DNA of 64,000 bases from Pseudomonas fulva NBRC 16637 = DSM 17717 (GCF_000730565.1 NZ_BBIQ01000018.1:44935-108934); one strand, 5' to 3'. Shown: positions 54,277 through 63,932, numbered from the stretch's first letter. Numbers and translations: made by a program. The notes: generated by a model not told the origin, from the letters alone.

Positions 54277-54579
54277 GTGTCTCTCCCTGTCGGTTGATGT
54301 TGGTACTTCGAGTGACGTGGCTGCTGGAAGGTTCAAGTCACCACACTGGTACAGGCTTTGCTTAAGTTTTGCATCGTTGCAGGGCATCTGTTGAATGCAC
54401 TGCGCCGCTTCGGGGCGTGTACCCACCGCCATGCCTAAACATTAACCCAAAATGCCCAGACTGCCAGATACGGCGTCCATCCATTCGTGGCAAGCGCCCA
54501 GCCCGCCTTGCCTGGCACCGAATCGGTGCAGGGTGAGCCTCGACTGAGCGTTAATGGTGCCGACAGGTGCTTTTGCTTC

Positions 54580-55788
54580 ATGGATATGACATCAAGCGCG
54601 ATGCAGTCTCAGGTCAACGGTGCTAACACGTTGTTCATTCTGGTAGGCGCCATTCTGGTGCTCGCCATGCACGCCGGCTTCGCGTTTCTTGAAGTCGGCA
54701 CCGTGCGCTACAAGAATCAAGTCAACGCACTGTCGAAGATTCTGAGCGATTTTGCCGTGTCGGCAATTGCCTATTTCTTCATCGGTTATTGGGTAGCCTA
54801 CGGGGTCGAGTTTTTTCAGCCTGCTGCCACGCTGGCTATCGATAACGGCTACAGCCTGGTCAAATGCTTTTTCCTCCTGACGTTTGCAGCGGCTATACCG
54901 GCGATCATCTCGGGCGGGATCGCGGAGCGAGCGCGCTTTGCACCGCAACTGTGCGCCACGGCGTTGATCGTGGCATTGGTGTATCCGTTTTTCGAGGGGA
55001 TGGTGTGGAATGGCAACTTCGGTGTCCAAGGGTGGTTGCATGAGCACTTTGGAGCGCCGTTCCATGATTTTGCCGGCTCGGTAGTGGTGCATGCCATGGG
55101 CGGCTGGCTGGCACTGGCTGCGGTCCTGCTGCTGGGCCCCAGGCGCGGGCGTTACCGTGAAGGGCGATTGGTCGCGTTCGCGCCATCGAGTATCCCTTTT
55201 CTGGCCTTGGGCTCCTGGATACTGATCATCGGCTGGTTCGGCTTCAACGTGATGAGTGCGCAAACCTTGCAGGGCATCAGCGGCCTGGTCGCTATCAATT
55301 CTTTGATGGCCATGGTCGGCGGCACCTTGGCCGCCTTGCTGGTCGGTCGCAACGACCCGGGTTTCCTGCACAACGGCCCGCTGGCCGGGCTGGTCGCCAT
55401 TTGTGCAGGCTCCGACCTCATGCATCCCGTGGGCGCGCTGACTACGGGTCTGGTGGCGGGAGCGTTGTTCGTATGGGCATTCACCGCTGCGCAGAATCGC
55501 TGGAAGATCGACGATGTCCTGGGTGTCTGGCCCCTGCATGGGTTGTGTGGGGTGTGGGGCGGTATCGCCTGCGGCGTTTTTGGTCAGGTCTGGATGGGTG
55601 GCTTGGGTGGGGTCAGCGTCTGGAGTCAACTATTGGGAACGTTGACCGGGGTAGGGGTGGCACTGATCGGCGGCCTGGCGGTCTACGGCGCGATCCGCAA
55701 GGTGCTGGGGTTGCGACTCAGTCACGAACAGGAGTTCGAAGGGGCTGACCTGTCCTTGCATCGCATAGGCGCCACAAGCCAGGACTGA
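54580..55788 (+). CDS. amt: Ammonium transporter (Amt family)
   Basis: This 402-residue inner-membrane channel conducts ammonia/ammonium. About eleven helices and the Amt signatures are visible: 'FAFLEVGTVRYKNQVNALSKILSDF' in helix 1-2, 'GSVVVHAMGGWLALAAVLLLGPRRGRY' with the first pore histidine, and 'GVWPLHGLCGVWGGIACGVFG' with the second. Unlike the nitrogen-regulated amtB, no PII (glnK) gene is adjacent. The ATG at 54580 is chosen because it begins the periplasmic N terminus; upstream codons to 54487 look non-coding. Confidence 0.93.
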   Translation: MDMTSSAMQSQVNGANTLFILVGAILVLAMHAGFAFLEVGTVRYKNQVNALSKILSDFAVSAIAYFFIGYWVAYGVEFFQPAATLAIDNGYSLVKCFFLLTFAAAIPAIISGGIAERARFAPQLCATALIVALVYPFFEGMVWNGNFGVQGWLHEHFGAPFHDFAGSVVVHAMGGWLALAAVLLLGPRRGRYREGRLVAFAPSSIPFLALGSWILIIGWFGFNVMSAQTLQGISGLVAINSLMAMVGGTLAALLVGRNDPGFLHNGPLAGLVAICAGSDLMHPVGALTTGLVAGALFVWAFTAAQNRWKIDDVLGVWPLHGLCGVWGGIACGVFGQVWMGGLGGVSVWSQLLGTLTGVGVALIGGLAVYGAIRKVLGLRLSHEQEFEGADLSLHRIGATSQD

Positions 55789-55860
55789 CAGGCTAGAGGT
55801 GCAGGCATCGGCAGTGCGGCCTAGAATAATGACCTGCGAAAGCCATTGGGGATGCGTGTC

Positions 55861-56097
55861 ATGTTGCCAGAATGCCAGCTGTTCAGCACCTTGGGATGCC
55901 ACCTGTGCGAGGTGGCGGAGGCCGTGCTGATGCCTTTCGTCGACCATGGGTTACTGGTCGAGTTGGTCGACATCGCCGAGAGCGAAGCGCTATTTGAACG
56001 CTACGGTCTCGTCATCCCCGTCCTGCGCCGCTGCGATAACGAGGCTGAATTAGCCTGGCCGTTCGATGCCGATCAAGTAGCGGCCTTCCTGAGGTAA
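55861..56097 (+). CDS. Glutaredoxin-like protein (DUF836)
   Basis: This 78-residue single-domain thioredoxin-fold protein has a redox-type CHLC motif near residues 14-17 ('LFSTLGCHLCEVAEAVL'), the cis-proline region 'YGLVIPVLRR' and no signal peptide. It belongs to the short glutaredoxin-like DUF836 group of unknown partner. A GGGGAT site precedes the ATG by about nine bases. It is in a row of short plus-strand genes from amt to the pseudouridine synthase. Confidence 0.85.
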   Translation: MLPECQLFSTLGCHLCEVAEAVLMPFVDHGLLVELVDIAESEALFERYGLVIPVLRRCDNEAELAWPFDADQVAAFLR

Positions 56098-56219
56098 TCA
56101 ACCCTCTATAGGAGCCGTGACCCTGCTCCATTGCAGCGGGCGCCTGTCCGATGATCGCGTCCAGGCACCTACCAAGCCTCTGGTGCCGACCTCGCCAATC
56201 GCCATCGGACCTCTATGCC

Positions 56220-56651
56220 ATGTTGCTCACTCCACATTTTACGCTCGATGAAATGATCATTTCTCGGGTCGCCGCTCGGGAAGGTTTGGACAACACCCCA
56301 CCGCAACCGGTCATCGACAACCTTCGAATGCTCTGCACCACCCTTGAGCAGGTGCGCAGATTGCTCGCGGCGCCGATCATCATCAGCAGCGGCTATCGCA
56401 GCGAGCACCTCAATCGGCTAGTGGGTGGCGCCGCCAGTAGTCAGCACCTGCAAGGGCTTGCCGCTGATTTTACGGTCAGCGGGCTATCCCCCAGGGACAC
56501 GGCGCGCCGGATAAGCACAAGCCCGATCGCATTCGATCAGCTCATACTGGAATTCGACAAATGGGTGCATCTGTCCGTGACCCATGGCGTACCACGCCGA
56601 CAGGTACTCACCTTGCGCGGGGGGGACGGTTACCTGCCTGGGCTGGTATGA
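56220..56651 (+). CDS. M15-type D,D-peptidase-like protein without signal peptide
   Basis: This 143-residue zinc peptidase of the M15A/VanY-like fold has 'PIIISSGYRSEHLNRLVGG', 'SQHLQGLAADF' supplying the zinc His and Asp, and 'KWVHLSV' supplying the third ligand. Such domains cleave D-Ala-D-Ala or peptidoglycan stem peptides and are common as phage endolysins. There is no signal peptide and no phage gene nearby, so export or target is unclear. Alternative start at 56151 would add 23 residues that do not form a signal peptide either. Confidence 0.85.
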   Translation: MLLTPHFTLDEMIISRVAAREGLDNTPPQPVIDNLRMLCTTLEQVRRLLAAPIIISSGYRSEHLNRLVGGAASSQHLQGLAADFTVSGLSPRDTARRISTSPIAFDQLILEFDKWVHLSVTHGVPRRQVLTLRGGDGYLPGLV

Positions 56652-56716
56652 CATCGATTGACGGCAACGGAAGGATATTCGTATGCTGTACATAAATACA
56701 GTATTAGGGTGAGCCC

Positions 56717-57025
56717 ATGCTCAACGTCGAGCAATTGAAGTACAGCGTCAACCGGATGCCCGTCGACAGGGTGGCCGACGCTGTCCTGGAGCTTCGGTTT
56801 GAAGGCCTGGTCACCGATGATCGCACGCCTTTCGGCAAGGTGCATTTCAATACCTGCTTCGCCGAGGTCGAGGCGCTGTTTCAGCGGGCTGGCTATCACC
56901 GAGGGCTGGATGTGGTGGGTTATGAAGGGCTGGTGTATGCGCTGTACGACCCCAGCCGCTGGGAGCCTGTTCAGGTGCTGCGCTGGCTCAAGGCGCGCAG
57001 CGAGTCGCTGGCCCAGGCTGGCTGA
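56717..57025 (+). CDS. Conserved-looking small protein of unknown function
   Basis: This 102-residue cytosolic protein ('MLNVEQLKYSVNRMPVDRVADAVLELRFEGLVTDDRTPFGKVHFN...'), mixed alpha/beta, has no membrane helix or cysteine motif. I do not recognise the family. It precedes the pseudouridine synthase gene by 52 bases on the same strand. The short intergenic stretch before it is locally AT-rich (around 56680-56710), consistent with its own promoter. Confidence 0.75.
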   Translation: MLNVEQLKYSVNRMPVDRVADAVLELRFEGLVTDDRTPFGKVHFNTCFAEVEALFQRAGYHRGLDVVGYEGLVYALYDPSRWEPVQVLRWLKARSESLAQAG

Positions 57026-57077
57026 TCGGCGGGGCTTGAAGGATAATACGCCGCCAAGCCAGGTTCCGAGCCCAACG

Positions 57078-57959
57078 ATGACCTCATTCGACCCCGCCCG
57101 ACTGCAAGCCAGCACGGTATGTCTGCCCCCAGGTCAATGGGCTACGGTGCTCGATTGCCTGTGCGATCACTTCAAGGCCATCGACCGTAGCCAGTGGGTG
57201 GACCGTTTTGCCCGGGGGCGTGTGCTGAGCGCCGACGGCCAGGCCATTTCGGCAAATCATCCCTATAAGCGCGGCCTGCGCCTGCACTATTTTCGCGAGG
57301 TGCCGAACGAGCGGGTGATTCCCGTGCAGGAAGCGATACTGCATGTGGACGACCACCTGGTGGTGGCTGACAAACCCCATTTTCTGCCGGTAACGCCGGG
57401 GGGTGAGTACGTGGAGCAGACCTTGCTACGCCGTCTCATTCATCGTCTGGACAATCCGCACCTGGTGCCCCTGCACCGTATCGATCGGCACACCGCCGGG
57501 CTGGTACTGTTTTCAGCCAACCCTGAGTCACGCAGCGCTTACCAACGCTTGTTTCCAGAGCGGCGGATCGATAAACGCTACCAGGCCATTGCTGCCCCCC
57601 TCGAGCAACACGTGTTTCCATTGGTGCACCGCAGCCGCCTGGAACACGCAGAGCCGTTCTTTCGCATGCATGAGGTGCAGGGGCCGACCAACAGCGAGAC
57701 GCACGCCCGCGTATTGGAAAAGAACGGGGAGCAGTGGCGGTATGAGCTCTCGCCCATCACGGGCAAGACGCACCAGCTGCGGGTGCACATGGCTGCGCTG
57801 GGGGCGGGCATCAGCAATGATCCGTTCTATCCGTCATTGCTCGAGGGTCAGGATGACTATCAACGGCCGCTGAAACTGTTGGCGCAAAGTCTGCGCTTCG
57901 ATGACCCGTTGACCGGGCAAACTCGCCATTTCGAAACCCAACTGCGGCTTGATTGGTAG
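57078..57959 (+). CDS. RluA-family pseudouridine synthase
   Basis: This 293-residue enzyme converts uridine to pseudouridine in RNA. Motif I is 'LVVADKPHFLPVTPGG', motif II with the catalytic aspartate (D136) is 'PLHRIDRHTAGLVLFS' (family consensus HRLDxxTSG), and motif III is 'ITGKTHQLRVHMAALG'. The specific site in rRNA or tRNA cannot be told. The ATG at 57078 gives the correct N terminus. It converges on the chemoreceptor gene, with a hairpin between. Confidence 0.92.
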   Translation: MTSFDPARLQASTVCLPPGQWATVLDCLCDHFKAIDRSQWVDRFARGRVLSADGQAISANHPYKRGLRLHYFREVPNERVIPVQEAILHVDDHLVVADKPHFLPVTPGGEYVEQTLLRRLIHRLDNPHLVPLHRIDRHTAGLVLFSANPESRSAYQRLFPERRIDKRYQAIAAPLEQHVFPLVHRSRLEHAEPFFRMHEVQGPTNSETHARVLEKNGEQWRYELSPITGKTHQLRVHMAALGAGISNDPFYPSLLEGQDDYQRPLKLLAQSLRFDDPLTGQTRHFETQLRLDW

Positions 57960-57971
57960 CGTTGGTCAATA

Positions 57972-57998
57972 CGAGGGGCCGGCGATGCCGACCCCTCG
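57972..57998. terminator. Hairpin between convergent genes
   Basis: CGAGGGG pairs with CCCCTCG and continues with CGGC/GCCG past one mismatch, between the pseudouridine synthase and chemoreceptor stops. There is no T-run; weak or bidirectional. Confidence 0.5.
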
Positions 57999-58011
57999 CA
58001 GGCTGTCAGGT

Positions 58012-59577
58012 CTAGCGGTTGAAACGCTCTACCAGTGAATATTGACTACCCGCCGTGCTGTTGAGGGCCTCGCTCAACACCGCCGAATGCTGTGCCTGTT
58101 CGGCCGTCTGGTCGGCCAGGTCGGCAATGGTACTGATGTTGCGGCTGATCTCGTCGGCTACCGCAGTCTGCTCCTCGGTCGCAGCGGCAATTTGCGTGGC
58201 CATGTCGGTGATGTTCGCCACAGCTTCACTGATGCCCACTAGCGCCTCGTCAGCCTGCATCACCCGATCGACACCCTCCTGGGCCTGGCGGTGACCACTT
58301 TCCATGGTCGTCACGGCGTTGCTGGCGGTTTGCTGGAGCTTGGCGATCAGGCCGTGAATCTGCCCGGTCGACTCAGCCGTGCGCTGGGCCAGCTGCCGCA
58401 CTTCGTCGGCAACCACGGCAAAGCCCCGGCCCATTTCGCCTGCCCGTGCCGCTTCGATGGCGGCGTTCAACGCCAGCAGGTTGGTCTGGTCGGCAATGCC
58501 TTTGATGACATCGACCACACCGCCGATCTCGTCACTGTCCTTGGCCAATTGCGTCACGGTCTGCCCAGTTTCTCCAACGGCCGCCGACAGGCGTTCGATG
58601 GCTGCGCGCGTCTCTCCGGCAATTTGACGGCCCTGGCCAGTCAAGCGATTGGCCTGCTGGGTCGCATCGGCGGTGCGTTGCACATGGTTGGCCACCTCCT
58701 GGGTGGTAGCAGCCATCTGGTTCACTGCGGCAGCGACCTGCTCGGTTTCCACGCGCTGGCGTTCCAGGCCTGATGAACTCATATGCGCCAGCTCGTCGGA
58801 CTGACGGGCCTGATCGCTCAGATGCTCGGCGCTATCCTGCAACCGTGTCAGGCAGGTCTTCATCCGGGCATCCTGGCTGAGCATGGCCATTTCCAGGCGC
58901 GCCTGCACGCCGCGGCTGTCGGTATACATCTGCGCAATCAGCGGATCGGACGTGGTCTGCTCGGCCAGGCGCAACAAGCGCTTGAGCCCACGTTGTTGCC
59001 AGGTCAGCCCAAGCAGGCCCAGGGGGACAGATAACGCTGCTGCCAAGGCAAAGCCCCATGAGTGTCCAAGCCAGTTGCCGATCAGGAAGCCGATCTGGCT
59101 GATCAGGATGAAGGGCAACCAGTCCTGCAAGATGGGGAGCCACCGGTCACGCCGCGGTACTGCCGGTTTACCTTGGTTGATACGCAGGTATAGGGCCTCG
59201 GCACGACGAATCTGCTCAGCGGTGGGCTTGACGCGCACCGACTCGAAGCCGACGACTTGGTTGTTGTCGAAAATCGGTGTGACATACGCGTTGACCCAAT
59301 AGTGGTCACCCGACTTGCAGCGGTTCTTGACGATGCCCATCCAGGGCTGGCCCTGCTTGAGGGTCTGCCACATGTGAGCAAACACGGCGGGCGGCACATC
59401 AGGATGACGGACCAGGTTGTGCGCTGCGCCCATCAATTCGTCGCGGGTGAAACCACTGATTTCGATGAAGGCATCGTTGCAGTAAGTGATCACACCTTTG
59501 GCATTGGTGGTGGAAATCAACCGCTGCTTGGCAGGGAAAGTCCGTTCTCTCTGGGTAATGGGCTGGTTGTTGCGCAT
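58012..59577 (-). CDS. Aer-type methyl-accepting chemotaxis protein with PAS domain
   Basis: This 521-residue energy-taxis receptor has a cytoplasmic N-terminal PAS domain ('RTFPAKQRLISTTNAKGVITYCNDAFIEISGFTRDELMG', 'WVNAYVTPIFDN') that by analogy binds FAD. A membrane hairpin follows ('WLPFILISQIGFLIGNWLGHSWGFALAAALSVPLGLLGL') with no periplasmic sensor, then a C-terminal signalling helical bundle with the hairpin tip 'AARAGEMGRGFAVVADEVRQLAQRTAEST'. That is the Aer layout. The ATG at 59577 (MRNNQPITQ) fits Aer homologues. It lies beside acnA on the same strand. Confidence 0.93.
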   Translation of the reverse strand: MRNNQPITQRERTFPAKQRLISTTNAKGVITYCNDAFIEISGFTRDELMGAAHNLVRHPDVPPAVFAHMWQTLKQGQPWMGIVKNRCKSGDHYWVNAYVTPIFDNNQVVGFESVRVKPTAEQIRRAEALYLRINQGKPAVPRRDRWLPILQDWLPFILISQIGFLIGNWLGHSWGFALAAALSVPLGLLGLTWQQRGLKRLLRLAEQTTSDPLIAQMYTDSRGVQARLEMAMLSQDARMKTCLTRLQDSAEHLSDQARQSDELAHMSSSGLERQRVETEQVAAAVNQMAATTQEVANHVQRTADATQQANRLTGQGRQIAGETRAAIERLSAAVGETGQTVTQLAKDSDEIGGVVDVIKGIADQTNLLALNAAIEAARAGEMGRGFAVVADEVRQLAQRTAESTGQIHGLIAKLQQTASNAVTTMESGHRQAQEGVDRVMQADEALVGISEAVANITDMATQIAAATEEQTAVADEISRNISTIADLADQTAEQAQHSAVLSEALNSTAGSQYSLVERFNR

Positions 59578-59771
59578 GGCTAGGATGTCCGCAGGGCTTT
59601 GGATTGGTATCGGCACGGTGCGCGGATTATTGAGGGGATATTTACAGGGGTTGATCCATGGCAGTGCATGGCAGGTACGGGTGAGCTACTGGCAGTTGCT
59701 CGCCGTTGGTTCGCACGGGGTTCTACATGAGTACCTTGAGGTGGCATGGGCTAGCAATGCCCGCTTGGGAA

Positions 59772-59805
59772 GAGGGTGCCAGCCTGCGCGCAGACTGGCA
59801 CCCTC
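59772..59805 (-). terminator. Long hairpin just after acnA
   Basis: GAGGGTGCCAG pairs with CTGGCACCCTC (11 bp), and past one mismatch CTGC/GCAG pairs again around a 2-base GC turn. It begins 7 bases beyond the acnA stop on the minus strand. There is no U-run, so it may protect the 3' end or terminate weakly. Confidence 0.6.
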
Positions 59806-59812
59806 GCGGGGC

Positions 59813-62554
59813 CTACGCGGCGATCAACTGACGCAACACATAGTGCAGGATCCCACCCGTCTTGAAGTACTCGACTTCATTGAGGGTGTCGATCCGGCAG
59901 AGCACTTCGACCTGCTCCTTCGTGCCGTCTTCGCGGGTGATGGTCAGTGCCAGGCTCATGCCCGGCACAATGGCCGTCCCCTCCAAGCCAGTGATATCGA
60001 TCTGCTCTCTGCCTGTCAGGCCAAGCTGTTTACGATCCTGGCCTGCCTTGAACTGCAACGGCAGCACGCCCATGCCAACCAGGTTGGAGCGGTGAATACG
60101 CTCGAAACTTTCGGCCAGCACTGCTTTAACGCCAAGCAAGTTCGTGCCCTTGGCAGCCCAGTCGCGGCTGGACCCTGTGCCGTATTCCTGGCCGGCGATC
60201 ACGACCAGGGGCGTGCCTTGCTCCTGATAGCGCATGGCGGCGTCGTAGATCGACAGCTTCTCGCCGCTTGGCACATGCACGGTATTGCCGCCTTCTTCGC
60301 CTGCAAGCATCTCGTTGCGGATGCGAATATTGGCGAACGTACCGCGCATCATGACTTCATGGTTGCCGCGCCGTGACCCGTAGGAATTGAAATCGCGAGG
60401 CTCCACGCCCTTTTCGCGCAGGTAACGACCCGCAGGGCTATCGGCCTTGATGTTGCCGGCCGGAGAGATGTGGTCGGTCGTCACCGAGTCGCCCAGCAGG
60501 GCCAGGATGCGGGCGCTGTGGATATCGGTGATCCGCGGCGCCGGTCCTTCGATGCCTTCGAAGAAAGGCGGGTGTTGAATGTAGGTCGAGTCCGGTTGCC
60601 ACACGTACGTGGCAGCCTGTGGCACTTCGATAGCCTGCCATTGCTCGTCGCCTGCGAACACTTCGGCATATTCCTTGTGGAACATGGCTGTGCTCACCTT
60701 GGCCACAGCCTCGGCCACCTCTTGCTGGCTAGGCCATATATCCTTCAGATAGACCGGCTGCCCCTGCTTGTCAGTGCCCAGTGGGTCGTGTGTCAGGTCG
60801 ACTTTCACGCTGCCAGCCAGTGCATAAGCCACGACCAGGGGCGGTGAGGCGAGCCAATTGGTTTTGACCAGTGGATGCACGCGGCCTTCGAAGTTGCGGT
60901 TGCCGGACAATACCGAGGCGACGGTCAAGTCGGCGCTGCTGATGGCGTTTTCGATAGGCTCGTCCAGCGGACCTGAGTTGCCGATGCAGGTGGTGCAGCC
61001 ATAACCGACCAGGTCGAACCCGAGCTCATCGAGGTAGGGCGTGAGACCGGCCGCGTCGAAGTATTCGGTGACTACCTTGGACCCCGGTGCCAGCGAGCTT
61101 TTAACCCATGGCTTGCGCTGCAAACCTTTCTCGAGGGCTTTTTTGGCCACAAGCCCAGCCGCCATCATCACACTGGGATTGGAGGTGTTGGTGCAGGAGG
61201 TGATGGCCGCAATGACCACGGCCCCGTCGCGCAGCGTATGGGTCTGGCCTTGATGGCTGTAGTCGGCTTCGCCCGCCTGATCGGCATTGCCCACGGCAAC
61301 GCCCCCTCCGCCCTCGCTCTCGAGCCTGCCGACTTCCTTGGCGGCAGGTTTGGGTTGCAGCTCGACGAACTGCTCGAAGGCCTGCTTGACCTGGGCCAAC
61401 GCAACCCGGTCTTGTGGGCGCTTGGGGCCCGCCAGGCTGGATTCGACGTCATTCATGTCCAGCGCCAGCGTGTCACTGAAGGTAGGCTCCTGGCCAGGTA
61501 GGCGCCACAACCCCTGGGCCTTGCAATAGGCCTCGACCAGTTGCACGGTCGCTTCAGGGCGACCCGACAGGCGCAGGTAATCCAGCGTTACTTGATCGAC
61601 CGGGAAGAAACCGCAGGTCGCACCGTACTCTGGCGCCATGTTGGCGAGGGTAGCGCGGTCGGCCAAGGGCAGCTCGGCCAGACCGTCGCCATAGAACTCC
61701 ACGAACTTACCGACCACGCCTTTCTTGCGCAGCATCTGGGTGACCGTCAGGACAAGGTCGGTGGCAGTGATGCCTTCGCGCAGCTTGCCCGTGAGCTTGA
61801 AGCCTATGACCTGTGGGATCAGCATCGACACCGGCTGGCCTAGCATGGCAGCCTCCGCCTCGATGCCGCCCACGCCCCAGCCCAGCACGCCCAGGCCATT
61901 GATCATGGTGGTGTGGGAGTCGGTGCCGACCAGGGTGTCCGGGAAGGCATAGGTGCGGCCGTCGGCTTCGCGGGTCCACACGGTCCGCCCCAGGTATTCG
62001 AGGTTCACCTGGTGGCAGATGCCAGTTCCAGGCGGTACCACACTGAAATTGTCGAAGGCACTCTGGCCCCAACGCAGGAACGCATAGCGCTCACCATTGC
62101 GCTGCATCTCGATGTCGACGTTCTCGCCGAAGGCCTGCGGTGTACCGTATCGATCAACCATCACGGAGTGGTCGATCACCAGGTCCACGGGCGATAGCGG
62201 GTTGATGCGCTGGGGGTCGCCGCCCGCTTTGGCCATGGCCGCGCGCATGGCGGCGAGGTCCACCACCGCAGGCACACCGGTGAAGTCTTGCATCAGTACC
62301 CGCGCGGGGCGGTACTGGATTTCACGGTCTGAGCGCTTTTCAACGAGCCACTGGGCCAATGCTTGCAGGTCTTCACCGGTGACGGTCTTGCCGTCCTCCC
62401 AGCGCAGCAGGTTCTCCAGCAGCACCTTCAGCGACATGGGCAATTGCTGCAGGTCGCCGAGCTGTCGAGCAGCTTTCGGCAAGCTGAAATAGTGATAGGT
62501 CTTGTCACCGACATTGAGCGACGTGAGGGTATTCAGGCTATCGAGCGAGGGCAT
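59813..62554 (-). CDS. acnA: Aconitate hydratase A
   Basis: Aconitase interconverts citrate and isocitrate in the TCA cycle using a [4Fe-4S] cluster. The 913-residue protein is of the AcnA/IRP type. Cluster cysteines are in 'AAITSCTNTSNPSVM' and 'YGCTTCIGNSG'; the substrate and swivel-domain motifs 'LVGTDSHTTMINGLGVLGWGVGG' and 'GQEYGTGSSRDWAAKGTNLLGVKAV' are intact. The ATG at 62554 (MPSLDSLNTLTSLNVG) matches the family. It is divergent from rlmM. Confidence 0.97.
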   Translation of the reverse strand: MPSLDSLNTLTSLNVGDKTYHYFSLPKAARQLGDLQQLPMSLKVLLENLLRWEDGKTVTGEDLQALAQWLVEKRSDREIQYRPARVLMQDFTGVPAVVDLAAMRAAMAKAGGDPQRINPLSPVDLVIDHSVMVDRYGTPQAFGENVDIEMQRNGERYAFLRWGQSAFDNFSVVPPGTGICHQVNLEYLGRTVWTREADGRTYAFPDTLVGTDSHTTMINGLGVLGWGVGGIEAEAAMLGQPVSMLIPQVIGFKLTGKLREGITATDLVLTVTQMLRKKGVVGKFVEFYGDGLAELPLADRATLANMAPEYGATCGFFPVDQVTLDYLRLSGRPEATVQLVEAYCKAQGLWRLPGQEPTFSDTLALDMNDVESSLAGPKRPQDRVALAQVKQAFEQFVELQPKPAAKEVGRLESEGGGGVAVGNADQAGEADYSHQGQTHTLRDGAVVIAAITSCTNTSNPSVMMAAGLVAKKALEKGLQRKPWVKSSLAPGSKVVTEYFDAAGLTPYLDELGFDLVGYGCTTCIGNSGPLDEPIENAISSADLTVASVLSGNRNFEGRVHPLVKTNWLASPPLVVAYALAGSVKVDLTHDPLGTDKQGQPVYLKDIWPSQQEVAEAVAKVSTAMFHKEYAEVFAGDEQWQAIEVPQAATYVWQPDSTYIQHPPFFEGIEGPAPRITDIHSARILALLGDSVTTDHISPAGNIKADSPAGRYLREKGVEPRDFNSYGSRRGNHEVMMRGTFANIRIRNEMLAGEEGGNTVHVPSGEKLSIYDAAMRYQEQGTPLVVIAGQEYGTGSSRDWAAKGTNLLGVKAVLAESFERIHRSNLVGMGVLPLQFKAGQDRKQLGLTGREQIDITGLEGTAIVPGMSLALTITREDGTKEQVEVLCRIDTLNEVEYFKTGGILHYVLRQLIAA

Positions 62555-62779
62555 TGCCAACTCCTTCTGAGCCGGTGCCCGGCAACGTCTCGAAGGGCTG
62601 CCGGTAGCACCGCTGTGTACAGGCCCGCACGGCACGGGTCCGACTGAATGGTCAGGTTAGTCCTGTTTGCCTGACCTGACCCTTTTCTGGACCAGCGGGG
62701 CATGTCCCAGGTTCCGATCTTCCTTTATCATCGCCGCCCTGCCGGCGCCTGTGTCGCGCCAGCCGTAGTGGAGTAAGAG

Positions 62780-63844
62780 ATGGAAACCCTGTTCATGCAT
62801 TGCCGGCCCGGCTTCGAGGGTGAGGTGTGCGCCGAAATCAGTGAACATGCCGCTCGCCTGGGAATTGCCGGCTATGCCAAAGGCAAGCCTGGCAGCGCCA
62901 GCGCCGAGTTCGTCTGCAGCGAGCAAGGCGGTGCCGATCGGTTGATGCACGCGGTGCGGTTCAATCAGCTGATTTTCCCAAGGCAGTGGGCGCGTGGCGC
63001 GTTCATCGAGCTGCCCGAGAGCGATCGCATCAGCGTATTGTTGGCGCACTTGGCGGACCAGCCGGTGTTCGGCAGCCTGTGGCTGGAGGTGCTCGACAGC
63101 AACGAGGGCAAGGAGTTGTCGACGTTCTGCCGCAAGTTCGAAGCGCCGTTGCGCAAGGCGCTGGAAAAGGCCGGTCGCCTGGTGGACGACTCGAGTCGCC
63201 CGCGTCTGTTGCTGACGTTCATCAGTGGCCGCCGGGTGTTCGTCGGTCAGGCTCTGGCTGACAACAGTGCATTATGGCCGATGGGCATTCCCCGCTTGAA
63301 ATTCCCGCGTGAAGCGCCCAGTCGCTCGACCTTGAAGCTAGAGGAGGCCTGGCATCAGTTCATCCCACGCGAGCAATGGGAGCAGCGGTTGGGCGATGAC
63401 ATGACCGGTGTCGACCTGGGTGCGTCGCCGGGTGGGTGGACGTACCAGCTGGTACGGCGCGGTATGCTGGTAACGGCCATCGACAATGGCCCGATGGCCG
63501 AGAGCCTGATGGACACGGGGCTGGTCCAGCATTTGATGGCCGATGGCTTTACGTGGCAGCCCAAGCACCCGGTGGATTGGATGGTGTGCGACATCGTCGA
63601 GAAACCGGCCCGGACGACGGCGTTGATCGAGACGTGGTTGGGGGAGGGGTTGTGCCGCGAGGCGGTGGTGAACCTGAAGCTGCCGATGAAGCAGCGGTAT
63701 GCTGAGGTGCGGCGGTTGCTCGATCGCATGGAGGCGACGTTCAAGGCCCGGAAGGTGAGGGTGCAGATTGCGTGCAAGCAGCTGTATCACGATCGGGAGG
63801 AGGTGACGTGTCATTTGCGGCGGGTTGATTTGAAGGGGCGGTGA
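62780..63844 (+). CDS. rlmM: RlmM, 23S rRNA C2498 2'-O-methyltransferase
   Basis: RlmM methylates the ribose of C2498 in 23S rRNA. The 354-residue protein has the N-terminal THUMP-like region ('METLFMHCRPGFEGEVCAEI'), then a Rossmann methyltransferase with the SAM motif 'DMTGVDLGASPGGWTYQLV' and the later catalytic region 'VDWMVCDIVEKPARTTALIETWL' and 'VVNLKLPMKQRYAE'. A GGAG site precedes the ATG by 8 bases. Confidence 0.96.
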   Translation: METLFMHCRPGFEGEVCAEISEHAARLGIAGYAKGKPGSASAEFVCSEQGGADRLMHAVRFNQLIFPRQWARGAFIELPESDRISVLLAHLADQPVFGSLWLEVLDSNEGKELSTFCRKFEAPLRKALEKAGRLVDDSSRPRLLLTFISGRRVFVGQALADNSALWPMGIPRLKFPREAPSRSTLKLEEAWHQFIPREQWEQRLGDDMTGVDLGASPGGWTYQLVRRGMLVTAIDNGPMAESLMDTGLVQHLMADGFTWQPKHPVDWMVCDIVEKPARTTALIETWLGEGLCREAVVNLKLPMKQRYAEVRRLLDRMEATFKARKVRVQIACKQLYHDREEVTCHLRRVDLKGR

Positions 63845-63932
63845 GGGTCTGGCTGGCCTGGGAGGTTGAGTCAGTTGTAGCCTGTACTGCCTTCAACTAA
63901 ATTGACATTAGGCTGGATAGCAGGCCGACTCG

